Source: Desulfoferrobacter suflitae (GTDB lineage Bacteria > Desulfobacterota > Syntrophobacteria > Syntrophobacterales > Syntrophobacteraceae). Taken from it: a stretch of 64,000 bases of DNA. The notes beneath the pieces are model-generated. The model was not told where the DNA came from, ran no database searches, and was given only the letters and a program-made list of their open reading frames with translations. Location: positions 62,001 to 126,000 of the forward strand of contig NZ_JAIBKA010000008.1 in the NCBI RefSeq assembly GCF_022603395.1, written 5' to 3'. The position numbers and the translations under genes were made by a program. Positions 9,801-17,249 of the stretch are shown piece by piece (within the stretch, counting starts at the first letter, position 1; every line of letters begins with the position of its first letter).

Positions 9801-10413
9801 TGGCTGCGGCATGGACCGGGAGTCGTTTCAGCACCTTTTCGAGCCGTTTTACACCACCAAGGAGTTGGGAAAAGGAACCGGCCTGGGGCTCGCGACCGTG
9901 TATGGTATCATCAAGCAAAATCAGGGGTTTATCAATGTGTACAGTGAGCCCGGGCGAGGCACCACATTTAAGATCTACTTGCCGCGCTGGTACGGAGCAG
10001 CGGATCACGAGGTGCTGGCGCAGCCGGCGAAAATTACCCCAAACCAGGGTGAAACGGTGCTCCTGGTAGAAGATGAACCGGCGCTTCTAAAAATGGACCA
10101 AAAAATGCTGGAACAACTTGGCTATCGCGTGCTTGCAGCCGACTCTCCCATCCAGGCGCTGCGCCTGGCCGAAAGTCATCCCGACCAAGTCCATCTGCTG
10201 CTGACCGATGTCGTCATGCCCCAGATGACCGGGCAGGAGCTCTCGCACAGACTGCAAACTCTCAACCCGACACTCAAGTGCCTGTTCATGTCCGGCTATA
10301 CGGCTGACGTGATCGCCCAGCACGGCGTGCTCGATAATACCGTGCACTTCATCCAGAAGCCGTTCTCCATACAGGACCTGGCCGCCAAAATAAGGACGAC
10401 ACTGGAAGAATGA
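6856..10413 (+). CDS. Membrane-bound hybrid sensor histidine kinase with receiver domain
   Basis: The 1185-residue protein has several N-terminal membrane segments (to about residue 125), an extracytoplasmic Cache-like region (about 200-430), a membrane helix, HAMP (about 475-528), a coiled coil, PAS domains near 557 and 682, a HisKA domain with phosphorylated His826 (GGVAHDYNN), HATPase boxes (NLCVNSRDAI, DNGCGMD, KGTGLGLA) and a C-terminal receiver with Asp1118 in LTDVVMP. It senses an external or membrane signal and relays phosphate internally. No DNA-binding partner is adjacent, so the output is unknown. ATG 6856 is preferred to ATG 6841 because GGGGAG lies seven bases upstream of it. Confidence 0.9.
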   Translation: MANISFTGKALSQRYLIPLYLILIAAGLVGNYFALSILNAHFIFGSIFALLALQMFGWRWGVVAGALISSCTYVTWNHPWGILTMTMEVAVVGWLITWPKLSLVMADGLYWIFIGIPLGYFFMQEISNFPASNALFLMTKQGINGIANALAARLIFTTAAFRCNAQPISFREIISNLMIFFVLCPSLILLAIAGKADLAETERRIRESLVNNSLQVTDNLHNWLEDRQQVVVQLAQKAATLPPQQMQPYLEQVRSADKNFLRIGLLDKHATVVAFSPPNDELGRPMLGRSYADRSYLAALKQVLKPMLSEVFAARFGRPEPIAIMLAPVLIQGGFNGYLSGVLNLERIHRILQNSSSGLGTRYTLLDRNGHVIVTNRDDQKPLMPFSRGTGSVNAISQSILQWVPQLPRNTSTIELWGKSVYLVQSNVGKLAEWKLILEDPAAPYQKKLYDRYTSGFIMLFAIVVTALVLAEFLGRCVVKPVQELGKITHNLPARVESGSPIDWPAGSILETSQLVDNFKAMADSLTAKFVENRQMNEQLEQRVAERTEELRRSREFLDNIVENIPAMIFMKDAAQLRFVKFNRAGEELLGYSREELLGKCDYDFFPREQADFFVGKDREALSQRGVIEVSEEPTLTRHQGIRILRTKKIPLLDKQGKPEYLLGIAEDITERKRMEAHSRQLLGVIEKSLNEIYIFDSQSLKFRYVNHGALKNLQYTLEEIKQLTPLDLKPEFTEQTFRAAIQPLLDNLQQSLTLETVHRRADGSLYPVEVCLQLIDADGDRVFLAVMFDITERRRAEEEREKLKEQLIQAQKIESIGRLAGGVAHDYNNMLGVIIGYGELALSKVSPDDPLQEDLEEILKAAKRSAQVTRQLLAFARKQTIAPKLLDLNETVEKMLKMLRRLIGEDIDLAWLPGSRLWPVKMDHSQIDQILANLCVNSRDAIAGVGKITIETRNAVFDEHYCAEHAECTPGKYVMMAVSDNGCGMDRESFQHLFEPFYTTKELGKGTGLGLATVYGIIKQNQGFINVYSEPGRGTTFKIYLPRWYGAADHEVLAQPAKITPNQGETVLLVEDEPALLKMDQKMLEQLGYRVLAADSPIQALRLAESHPDQVHLLLTDVVMPQMTGQELSHRLQTLNPTLKCLFMSGYTADVIAQHGVLDNTVHFIQKPFSIQDLAAKIRTTLEE

Positions 10414-10423
10414 AGCACCCGCC

Positions 10424-13400
10424 TCACGCCGTGATCGTCAAGCGGCTCATCCCGCTCGGTTGTTTTTCCACCCTGATTTGCGTCGGTATCTCGCCGGCCA
10501 GCCGTTTGACATGAGAGATGATGCCGACCATTTTCCCGTTGTCGCGCAACCCCTTGAGCAGCGTAATCGCCCGGTACAGATTTTCCTCATCCAGGGTACC
10601 GAAGCCTTCGTCGATCAACAGCGACTCGATCTTCCGGTGCTGGCAGGCCATCTCCGACAATCCCAGCGCCAGGCATAGGCTGACGATAAAGGTTTCACCG
10701 CCCGAAAGAGTCTCGACGGGCCGGTAGGTTCTCGTCTGCAGTGTATCTCTCACAAGAAATCCCAGCCCCTCCTGGTCGTCTGCCATAAGCCGGTAGCGAT
10801 CGCTCAGGGTGCCAAGGTATTGGTTGGAGTGTTCGAGCAGCCGGTCGAGCATGAGGCGCTGCAGCCTGGTCCTCATTTGGGGGTCATCGGGCGATTCCAA
10901 CATTCCCTGTTCAGCGACCGCTTCGGCCCATACTTTCTCCTGCAGCGCGATGGCCTTCCGGATGTCTCGGTACTCACCCTCGGCGGTACGCTGCTCGAGC
11001 AACAGCCGATCAAGATCGCTTTTCCTGTCCTGCAGCGCATCACGATGCTTCACATAATCGGTCAGGCGCTGCTGTACAACCGTTATGGATTCTTCCGTTT
11101 TGCGCTCGGCACGCAGCATTTGCAGCTGGTGACGCGCGGCCGCCTCCCGTGCCTCTGCTTCAGCCAGTGCCTGCCGCCCGGCCTGGTGCCGTGCTATCAC
11201 TTCCTGCTCTTCGCGCAGCAGCGCCAGGGACTGCCGGACTTGCTCGAGAGAAGCAAACCCCGCCTGGTTGGCCCTTGTTTCAAGCTCCGGTCGGGCTTTC
11301 TCGAGATCTTCCCGCAACAGCTGCTCCCGTTCGTGCAGCTGAGTGAGGGCCGCCTGTGCTTCCCCAAGTTGTTTTTGCCGGGAACCGATTTCCTGCTGCA
11401 ATTGGCTCTGTTCCTTCAGGCCGGCGGTGATCCGACTTTCCACCGCGGCTCGCTCCCCGGCGGGGTCCAGGGTACCGAATTGGGCCGCGCGGTCGGCCTT
11501 CAGCCTTGTCAGTGAAACCTGCAGCTCCTCGATCTCTTCCGCGAGGACGGCCGTGTTCTGTTGCAATTGCTGCACCGAAACGGACAGATCCAGCTTCTCA
11601 TTTTCAAGGGATTCCAGCCGTTGCGTCCTGGACTTGTGCTCCTCATGCACACGCCGGTAGTCCTGAGATCGAGCCTCGAGCCGCTGGAGCAGGGAGGATT
11701 CGTCCCCGGGAGCAGGCGGGCGCTCACCGTAAGTGGCCAGACGGGCACCCAGTTCGCTTCGAATACTGTTATCTTCTTGCTGCAGCCTTTCGATACGGGA
11801 GTCCATAGCCGCCAGTGCCTGCTGCTCCAACCGATGGCGTTCTCGCGCTTTCTCATGCTCTGCTTCGCCGCGACCGAGCTTCGCCTCCTTGCGCAGCAAG
11901 GCACGCTGCAGCCAGGCATTTTTCCATTTCTGCCAGCGGCAGGAACGGATGCGTCCCTTGGCATCCCGGATCAGGGCCTTTTGCGCGCGGCTTTCGGCTG
12001 CAGCCAGGCGGGCATCGGGCGTTTCCCAGTCAACACCGGCTTTTTCACAAGTCCTGGCCCACAGCTGCCGCAGCCTGGTCATCTCGTTGGCTCGCCCCTG
12101 CAGGCCTGCGGCCGTTGCTTCGAGGCTGTCAAGCTGAGAGCTCAAAGCGGCAATCTTCTTTTCGTGCGCCTGCACCGAGCGGTCCAGCTCACCGAAATCA
12201 GGCGTTCCCTGTTGCATGAACGGATGAACCAGAGAACCGCAAAGGGGGCACGCCGCGCGCTCTTGCAGTTCGCTACGTTGCGCATCGAGTGATCGCACCC
12301 GGTCACGCCAGCGGATCTGTTCCGCAAGTTCATCCAGTTGTGCCTGCTCCTCTGCCAGCGACAGACGCACCGTCTCCATTTGCGATGCGACTCGTTGCAG
12401 TCGTTCCAAAGCATCGCCATTGACCTGCTGCTTGCGGTACTCGGTTCCGATTTTCGCCAGTTCTCGGCACACTGAAAGGCTTTTTCGGCTGGTCTTGATG
12501 AGCTTCACCCAATGGTCCGGGCTGTGATCATCCAGTAGCTTGGTCAACCGCTGTAAACCTTCGGCCCTGCGGTTGGCCAGCCGATTCGCTTGTTCTCGCA
12601 GCTTCAGGACTTTCTGTTCATGGCCTTGCAGCGCTCTGGCGGCAGCCTCCTCGGCTTTCAACAGTTGGGCTCGCGGCCCCTGTTCATCGCGGATTTGCCG
12701 CTGAATGGTCATGAGCCGATCGAGTCCCCTTTGGATCGCAGGCATCTCCGCTAACAGGTTCTCCTCAGCATCCAGCCTCTCCAATCGTCGCTCGAGGTCG
12801 CGCAGTTCCTTGTGCAGCGCGACCAGCTCACCATCCACTTGCGTCCGCCGCTGTTCTTTTTGTTTACGACCGCGTTCCCTGGCTTCCAGTTCGCGGACGG
12901 CATCTTGAAACTGCTGACTCTTGACCTCGATTTCACGGTCCTGCAAAGCAGCACCGGACCACTCGGCTCCCCTCTCGTCCAGCCTCCTGCGCGCTTCTTC
13001 CAATCCCGACAGGCTTCTTTGCAGTTGTTCCTCGAGCTCGACCAGGCTTCTTTCGCGGCCCGCAAGGTCCTCCTTCAAACGTCCCGTCTGATTTTTCATC
13101 TCTTCCAGTGCAGCGACCCGCCCATCGAGCCGCTCCAATGCCTCTGCCAGGGGTTTCGCCGATTGCGCATCCTCAATCAACTGGAGCATTTCGGCAAGTT
13201 CAGCCTGACGTGCTTTGGCTTCCAGCAGTGCCCGCGCCGCGTCCCGCTCGGTATCCTGCAGCTGCTGCAGCTGCTGCAGCCAATGTTCCTGTTCCTGAAG
13301 CTCACGCAAAGCCTCCTCCACCCCTTTGATTTCATCTTCGAGTTGTTCCTGCTCCTGCTCGATTTGGTCCAGGCGGGACCGGTCAAGCAGGCTGAGACCT

Positions 13401-14005
13401 GCGGCAGCTTCTTTGAGTTGTTGCAGTTTCTCGGCTTCGGCGGCCAGATTTGACCGAATCGAGTGCTCCAGTTCGAGCTTCATCTCTGGCCCAATAATTT
13501 TCTCCAAAATTTCAGATCGTTCACTTTCAAGGGCGGTCAAAAATGCGGCAAATTCACCCTGCGCCAGCAGAACGGATCGGCAAAAGCGCTTGAAATCGAG
13601 CCCCGTCAAGTCGGCAACGCGGCTGCGCACACGGATGACCCGGTTTTCCAGCAGCGATTCCTTCCCGTTGAGCTCCCACAAACGCATCTCGGGGCCCTGC
13701 AGGCGGCCCTCAAAGCTCTTGACCCGCCACTCGCTGCGGTACCGGTTGTCGCCGACGGCGAAAGTGACGGCCGCAGAGGATTCATCCGCCTGCTGCGGCA
13801 CAATTCTTTCCTCCGGGTTCCTGTGGCGGGGGGTTTCGCCATAGAGGCCCAAAGTGATGGCATCCAGAATCGAGGACTTGCCGGAACCGTTGCGACCGAC
13901 GATGGCATACAGGCCGGTGTCGGAAAAGGGCGGCCGGTCGAACCTGACCTCCCACTCACCCGCAAACGAATTGATATTCTTGAATTCAACCCCGACTATC
14001 TTCAT
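10424..14005 (-). CDS. sbcC: SbcC/Rad50-type nuclease ATPase subunit
   Basis: This is a 1193-residue SMC-like ATPase. The N-terminus has the Walker A GRNGSGKSS, long coiled coils follow, and the zinc-hook CPLCG sits near the middle. The C-terminus has the signature region TLSGGETF and Walker B/D-loop LIDEGFGTLDEEN. SbcC works with the SbcD nuclease to open hairpins and process double-strand breaks. The usual sbcD partner is not next to it: the gene stands alone, tail to tail with the kinase (10-bp gap). ATG 14005 is preferred over GTG 14008 because GGGAGG is better spaced from it. Confidence 0.92.
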   Translation of the reverse strand: MKIVGVEFKNINSFAGEWEVRFDRPPFSDTGLYAIVGRNGSGKSSILDAITLGLYGETPRHRNPEERIVPQQADESSAAVTFAVGDNRYRSEWRVKSFEGRLQGPEMRLWELNGKESLLENRVIRVRSRVADLTGLDFKRFCRSVLLAQGEFAAFLTALESERSEILEKIIGPEMKLELEHSIRSNLAAEAEKLQQLKEAAAGLSLLDRSRLDQIEQEQEQLEDEIKGVEEALRELQEQEHWLQQLQQLQDTERDAARALLEAKARQAELAEMLQLIEDAQSAKPLAEALERLDGRVAALEEMKNQTGRLKEDLAGRERSLVELEEQLQRSLSGLEEARRRLDERGAEWSGAALQDREIEVKSQQFQDAVRELEARERGRKQKEQRRTQVDGELVALHKELRDLERRLERLDAEENLLAEMPAIQRGLDRLMTIQRQIRDEQGPRAQLLKAEEAAARALQGHEQKVLKLREQANRLANRRAEGLQRLTKLLDDHSPDHWVKLIKTSRKSLSVCRELAKIGTEYRKQQVNGDALERLQRVASQMETVRLSLAEEQAQLDELAEQIRWRDRVRSLDAQRSELQERAACPLCGSLVHPFMQQGTPDFGELDRSVQAHEKKIAALSSQLDSLEATAAGLQGRANEMTRLRQLWARTCEKAGVDWETPDARLAAAESRAQKALIRDAKGRIRSCRWQKWKNAWLQRALLRKEAKLGRGEAEHEKARERHRLEQQALAAMDSRIERLQQEDNSIRSELGARLATYGERPPAPGDESSLLQRLEARSQDYRRVHEEHKSRTQRLESLENEKLDLSVSVQQLQQNTAVLAEEIEELQVSLTRLKADRAAQFGTLDPAGERAAVESRITAGLKEQSQLQQEIGSRQKQLGEAQAALTQLHEREQLLREDLEKARPELETRANQAGFASLEQVRQSLALLREEQEVIARHQAGRQALAEAEAREAAARHQLQMLRAERKTEESITVVQQRLTDYVKHRDALQDRKSDLDRLLLEQRTAEGEYRDIRKAIALQEKVWAEAVAEQGMLESPDDPQMRTRLQRLMLDRLLEHSNQYLGTLSDRYRLMADDQEGLGFLVRDTLQTRTYRPVETLSGGETFIVSLCLALGLSEMACQHRKIESLLIDEGFGTLDEENLYRAITLLKGLRDNGKMVGIISHVKRLAGEIPTQIRVEKQPSGMSRLTITA

Positions 14006-14363
14006 CACCGTCCTCCCGGCACTAAACTTTTAACCGTTCACCAACATCTATACTATTTTTCAGGGGGGCTAAGCAACGAAGAATCTCCAGCGGCAGGCGG
14101 TCACAGGGTGAGGAAAACAGGGGTACAGAACGCGCTGATAACACAGCGCCATGTGACGGTCGGCTCGACCCCAAAAATAAATTGATTGAGCAACAAAGAA
14201 TGAGTGGCTTTGAAGCGCTTCATTATAGTAAAAATGCGAGAGTTGGCATGAACTTTTCTGCACAAAAGCTCAGGCCGAACTCGCTGCATGGTTTATTATT
14301 GAGGTCCTTGGGAAGGAAATGATGCCTTGGGACCGACCCAATCTCAAATGGCAGGAGGGCCAG
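14006..14363. other. Intergenic region upstream of sbcC and the DUF2092 gene
   Basis: About 358 bp of divergent spacer. It is more AT-rich than its surroundings between 14170 and 14240 and includes a perfect 10-bp palindrome GAAGCGCTTC (14213-14222). It probably holds divergent promoters, but I could not identify a firm -35/-10 pair. No gene is seen. Confidence 0.4.
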
Positions 14364-15173
14364 ATGACTTTAACCAAACTTGTTCTGTTAATGGTATTGC
14401 TTGTGTGCTTGGCGGCCGTCCCCGGATTGGCCGCGCAACAGCAGGTTTCGGGCGATTCCGGGAGCCAGACGGAGGCCATGGCGCTGCTGATGAAGACAGG
14501 GGAATTCATCTCTCAGACAAAGCAACTGAGCGTCGCCATCCGAGCCGGTTATGATGTGCTTCAGGAAAACGGCCAGATGATCGAATTCGGAGAGCTGCGC
14601 AAGCTCACGCTGGTTCGGCCTGATCATTTTCGCATGGAAAGCGAACGGAGCGACGGAGAAAAAGTCCTTGTGCTGTTTGACGGAAAGCACATCACGGTTT
14701 TCAGCCCCGATGAAAACGTGTTCGCGCGCGCGGCCAAAACCGGCGACGTGGATCAGGCCGTGCGTCATCTGCTTAGCGACCTGCAGCTGCGGCTGCCCCT
14801 CGCCATGCTCTTCGTCACCCAGCTGCCCAGGGAACTGGAGCGCAGAGTGCGCGCAATCGAAATCGTGGAGGAGAATACCCTCATGGACGTGCCCTGCGTG
14901 CATCTAGCCGCACGCACTGATCAAGTGGACTTCCAGATATGGATTCCTGCCAAAGGGGATCCTCTGCCGCGGCGGATCGTGATCACGTACAAGCATGAAG
15001 AGGGACGGCCTCAGTTTTGGGCAAATCTGAGCGAATGGAATCTGTCTTTGAGCACACCCCCAGGCTTCTTTGTCTTCACGCCTCCAGAAAAGGCTCAGCA
15101 GATTCCATTCCTGGCCGAGTTACAGTTGGCCAAACCCGATGCCGGGGTAGGGAAAGAAGGAGACGAACAATGA
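14364..15173 (+). CDS. Exported DUF2092 family protein
   Basis: ATG 14364 follows GCAGGAGGGC and gives 269 residues. A Sec signal peptide (MTLTKLVLLMVLLVCLAAV, then PGLAAQQ) is clear. The mature protein resembles DUF2092, predicted periplasmic proteins with a LolA/LolB-like beta fold: it starts with ALLMKTGEFISQTKQLSV, then LVRPDHFRMES, VLFDGKHITVFSPDENVFA and PLPRRIVITYKHEEGRPQF. By analogy it may bind lipid or lipoprotein, but no function is established. It overlaps the next gene by 4 bp (ATGA), so the two are translationally coupled and probably work together. Confidence 0.75.
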   Translation: MTLTKLVLLMVLLVCLAAVPGLAAQQQVSGDSGSQTEAMALLMKTGEFISQTKQLSVAIRAGYDVLQENGQMIEFGELRKLTLVRPDHFRMESERSDGEKVLVLFDGKHITVFSPDENVFARAAKTGDVDQAVRHLLSDLQLRLPLAMLFVTQLPRELERRVRAIEIVEENTLMDVPCVHLAARTDQVDFQIWIPAKGDPLPRRIVITYKHEEGRPQFWANLSEWNLSLSTPPGFFVFTPPEKAQQIPFLAELQLAKPDAGVGKEGDEQ

Positions 15174-16024
15174 GATCCAGCTCACTGGATAAAGTGATCA
15201 GTCTGACAGCAATTTTTTTCTTTATGCTGTTTCTGGCAACCATTGAAGTCGAGGCCCGCGGCCGAGGCGGTGGTGGGCGCGCGGGCGGTGGCCGCAGCTT
15301 CTCGGGTGGGGGCGGCTTTTCCCGCTCGGGACCGGCCGGCAGCGGAGGCTTCTCGGCGCGGAGATCCACGGGAGCCGGAGGTTATCGGGCCGGCACCGGT
15401 GAGCGGGGGGCTTTTTCACAGGGAGCAGGAATCCGCTCGGGCGGCTCATTGCCCACTGCTCAAAACCGCCAGTCGACTGTTACCCAACGGTCCGGACAAC
15501 CCTCTGATCTGCGATCCCAGGGACAGGCGCCACATGCCGACAGGTCCCAGGAGCACGGCGCAACCAGGCAAACCCGACAGGATACCCGTACCGGCAGGGC
15601 TGAAGACCGAAGCGACCTTCACTCGCAGCGGCAGGATGAGCGCACCGAACACCAGGGAACCCGCCGGGAACAGAGCACTGACAGACAGGAAGACAGGCAG
15701 GATTACCGCACTGAGGCACGCGAAGACAGGCAGGATTATCGCGACAATGCACGCGAAGACTGGCAAGACTACGGAGAAGACTGGCATCATGACGATTGGG
15801 ACGGCTACTGGGGAGCTGCAGCTGTGGGCACAGCGGCCGCTGTGACCGCTTACGCGATCGGCACCGCCATCACCGCTTCGGCCTATGCAGCCCTTCCCTG
15901 CACGAGCACCACGATAGTGGTGGGCGGGGTCACCTATTATCGGTGCGGCGCAGCCTGGTATCAACCGGCCTATGCAGGCGGCGGGGTCACGTATGTGGTG
16001 GTCAATCCGCCGGCCGGCTACTGA
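15170..16024 (+). CDS. Exported Gly-rich and Arg/Asp/Gln-rich protein of unknown function
   Basis: The 284-residue protein begins at ATG 15170, which overlaps the stop of the DUF2092 gene and has AAGGAG upstream. It has a signal peptide, then a Gly/Arg/Ser-rich region (residues 27-90), then a charged Arg/Gln/Asp region (about 120-205) with three 11-residue tandem repeats, and a C-terminal hydrophobic part ending in a small conserved-looking module (GGVTYYRCGAAWYQPAYAGG). This C-terminal module recurs in proteobacterial secreted proteins of unknown function (DUF6515-like). The low-complexity middle suggests a disordered linker at the cell surface or in the periplasm. Confidence 0.7.
   Translation: MRSSSLDKVISLTAIFFFMLFLATIEVEARGRGGGGRAGGGRSFSGGGGFSRSGPAGSGGFSARRSTGAGGYRAGTGERGAFSQGAGIRSGGSLPTAQNRQSTVTQRSGQPSDLRSQGQAPHADRSQEHGATRQTRQDTRTGRAEDRSDLHSQRQDERTEHQGTRREQSTDRQEDRQDYRTEAREDRQDYRDNAREDWQDYGEDWHHDDWDGYWGAAAVGTAAAVTAYAIGTAITASAYAALPCTSTTIVVGGVTYYRCGAAWYQPAYAGGGVTYVVVNPPAGY
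15689..15787 (+). repeat. Three tandem 33-bp repeats coding 11-residue units
   Basis: Units at 15689-15721, 15722-15754 and 15755-15787 encode EDRQDYRTEAR, EDRQDYRDNAR and EDWQDYGEDWH. The first two are nearly identical at the DNA level, and the third has drifted. Copy number may vary between strains. Confidence 0.85.
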
Positions 16025-16092
16025 GTCGTTGATACCTTTACCTCCCCCTTGGCGGTATTTGGCCGGGGTGCGGGGGCGGCGATTTTTGCTGA

Positions 16093-16188
16093 TCGTTCAC
16101 CGCCAAGACGCGAAGGGTGCAACCTCTGCCACCTTGGCGTTCTTTGCGCCTTTGTGGTCCATGAAGGGCTGTAGGGTGAACGGTTACG
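16093..16188 (-). repeat. MITE-like dispersed repeat, copy 1 (opposite orientation to copy 2)
   Basis: The reverse complement of this segment begins CGTAACCGTTCACC, contains CACAAAGGCGCAAAGAACGC and ends CGCGTCTTGGCGGTGAACGA. The same blocks occur in order at 35910-36033. The ends form an imperfect terminal inverted repeat (GTAACCGTTCACC against GATCGTTCACC). It carries no gene and lies between two exported-protein genes. Short non-coding repeats of this type are widespread in anaerobic bacteria. Whether it moves cannot be told here. Confidence 0.75.
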
Positions 16189-16288
16189 AATTTTGTGCCG
16201 GCCGCCACGAACTCACGGCTTGCCCGAGTCTCTACACGACTGCGACTCCAGGATGAGAGCAGCCACCCTTTAAGCAGAGGAGCAACAC

Positions 16289-16567
16289 ATGTTCGCTAAA
16301 AGACCGCTGATAAGTTTTGCGGCTGCCGGTTTTACCGCAGCCCTCCTGACGATTCTCGCCTTGCCGGCCCAGGCAGAGGAAACCTGCTACCAGATCGGCT
16401 ACCGTTATGGCAAGTGCGCAACCCGCGTGATGATCGAGGGGAAATGCGCCCCTGAGGATGACGTGGTGATCCCCGATCGCTGCAAGGGTCTTAAAGAAAC
16501 CGAAGAGGGAACCAGGGCCGGTACCAGGGAGGTCTTTCGGGCTCACGGGTTGAAGCCGAAGGAGTGA
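16289..16567 (+). CDS. Small exported cysteine-containing protein (92 aa)
   Basis: The protein has a typical Sec signal peptide (hydrophobic segment about residues 8-25, cleavage after PAQA) and a mature part of about 63 residues with four Cys (ETCYQIGYRYGKC, GKCAPEDD, PDRCKGL), which could form two disulfides in the periplasm. The ribosome site AGAGGAG precedes ATG 16289. I do not recognise the family. It stands alone between the repeat element and a long non-coding stretch. Confidence 0.7.
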   Translation: MFAKRPLISFAAAGFTAALLTILALPAQAEETCYQIGYRYGKCATRVMIEGKCAPEDDVVIPDRCKGLKETEEGTRAGTREVFRAHGLKPKE

Positions 16568-17249
16568 ACTTACATTTTCAGTTGCTCGAGGCGTTCCTCG
16601 ACGGTGCAGGGTTTGCTCACAGGATCGTTGTTGCTCAGGGTGGGGTTACAGTAAAGCGGGCGGTCCCCTGGTTGAAGGGGAAGGAATTTGACCTGATCGC
16701 GCTCAAATCGCCCGAAAAAGCGCGTGGCTACTATAGCTTCCAAGATAATGCCGCTGCTGTGGGTTGGGTCGAGTCACGCCTTTCGCGCGGCGAAATCCAA
16801 TGCCTCTTTTGCTCGGTTTTGTACTTCAACCCAGCCTGCTTGGAAGTCACAATCATTTGCTTGAACAGGCTAGTTGAACACGAGACCTAAAGCGAAGGGC
16901 CGCTGCACGCGTAGGTGGTGAAGCCCGCTGCGCTGTTCCGGGTCAATGTGCACAAATTCACATTTTCCTTGCAATCCCGCCATGAATTGTGCCAAAAAAG
17001 CCGTGAGAGCAACTGCAGGGTCGCCAGGCGGCGGCCGATTTGCCGACCATTGCCGGCGCCCCGCGATTGGGCCTTTTTCTTGACAACCAGAGGCGTTAGG
17101 GTTATGAAATCAACGATCTAAAGACTAATCGTCATGAGCCGTGTAATTGAAGCAAACAGGTGAAATGTTCCCGGAAGGTGAAGGTTCGGTGCGAGTGGGT
17201 TTTTTCACAAGAACCTCCACAGCCGGGTTATTTGCGTTTAGGAGGAACC
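16568..17249. other. Long intergenic region upstream of the hdr/mvh cluster
   Basis: About 680 bp without a convincing gene. A plus-strand frame (16564-16890) begins with a GTG overlapping the previous stop and lacks family features. On the minus strand a roughly 65-codon open stretch ends at 16570 with a coding-like C-terminus (for example VSKPCTVEERLEQLK) but has no good start, so it may be a gene remnant. The right half probably holds the promoter and leader of the hdr cluster. Confidence 0.45.
17080..17108 (+). promoter_or_regulatory. Candidate sigma-70 promoter of the hdr/mvh cluster
   Basis: A perfect -35 TTGACA (17080-17085) and a TATGAA -10 (17103-17108, four of six consensus bases) are separated by 17 bp. 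They lie 142 bp upstream of the first hdrA start in the plus direction. This is a motif match by eye only; the long leader it implies could be regulated. Confidence 0.5.

Noticed and set aside
16564-16890. Plus-strand frame of 108 codons after the small Cys protein
   Set aside because: Starts with a GTG overlapping the previous stop, no family features, and the opposite strand looks more coding-like.
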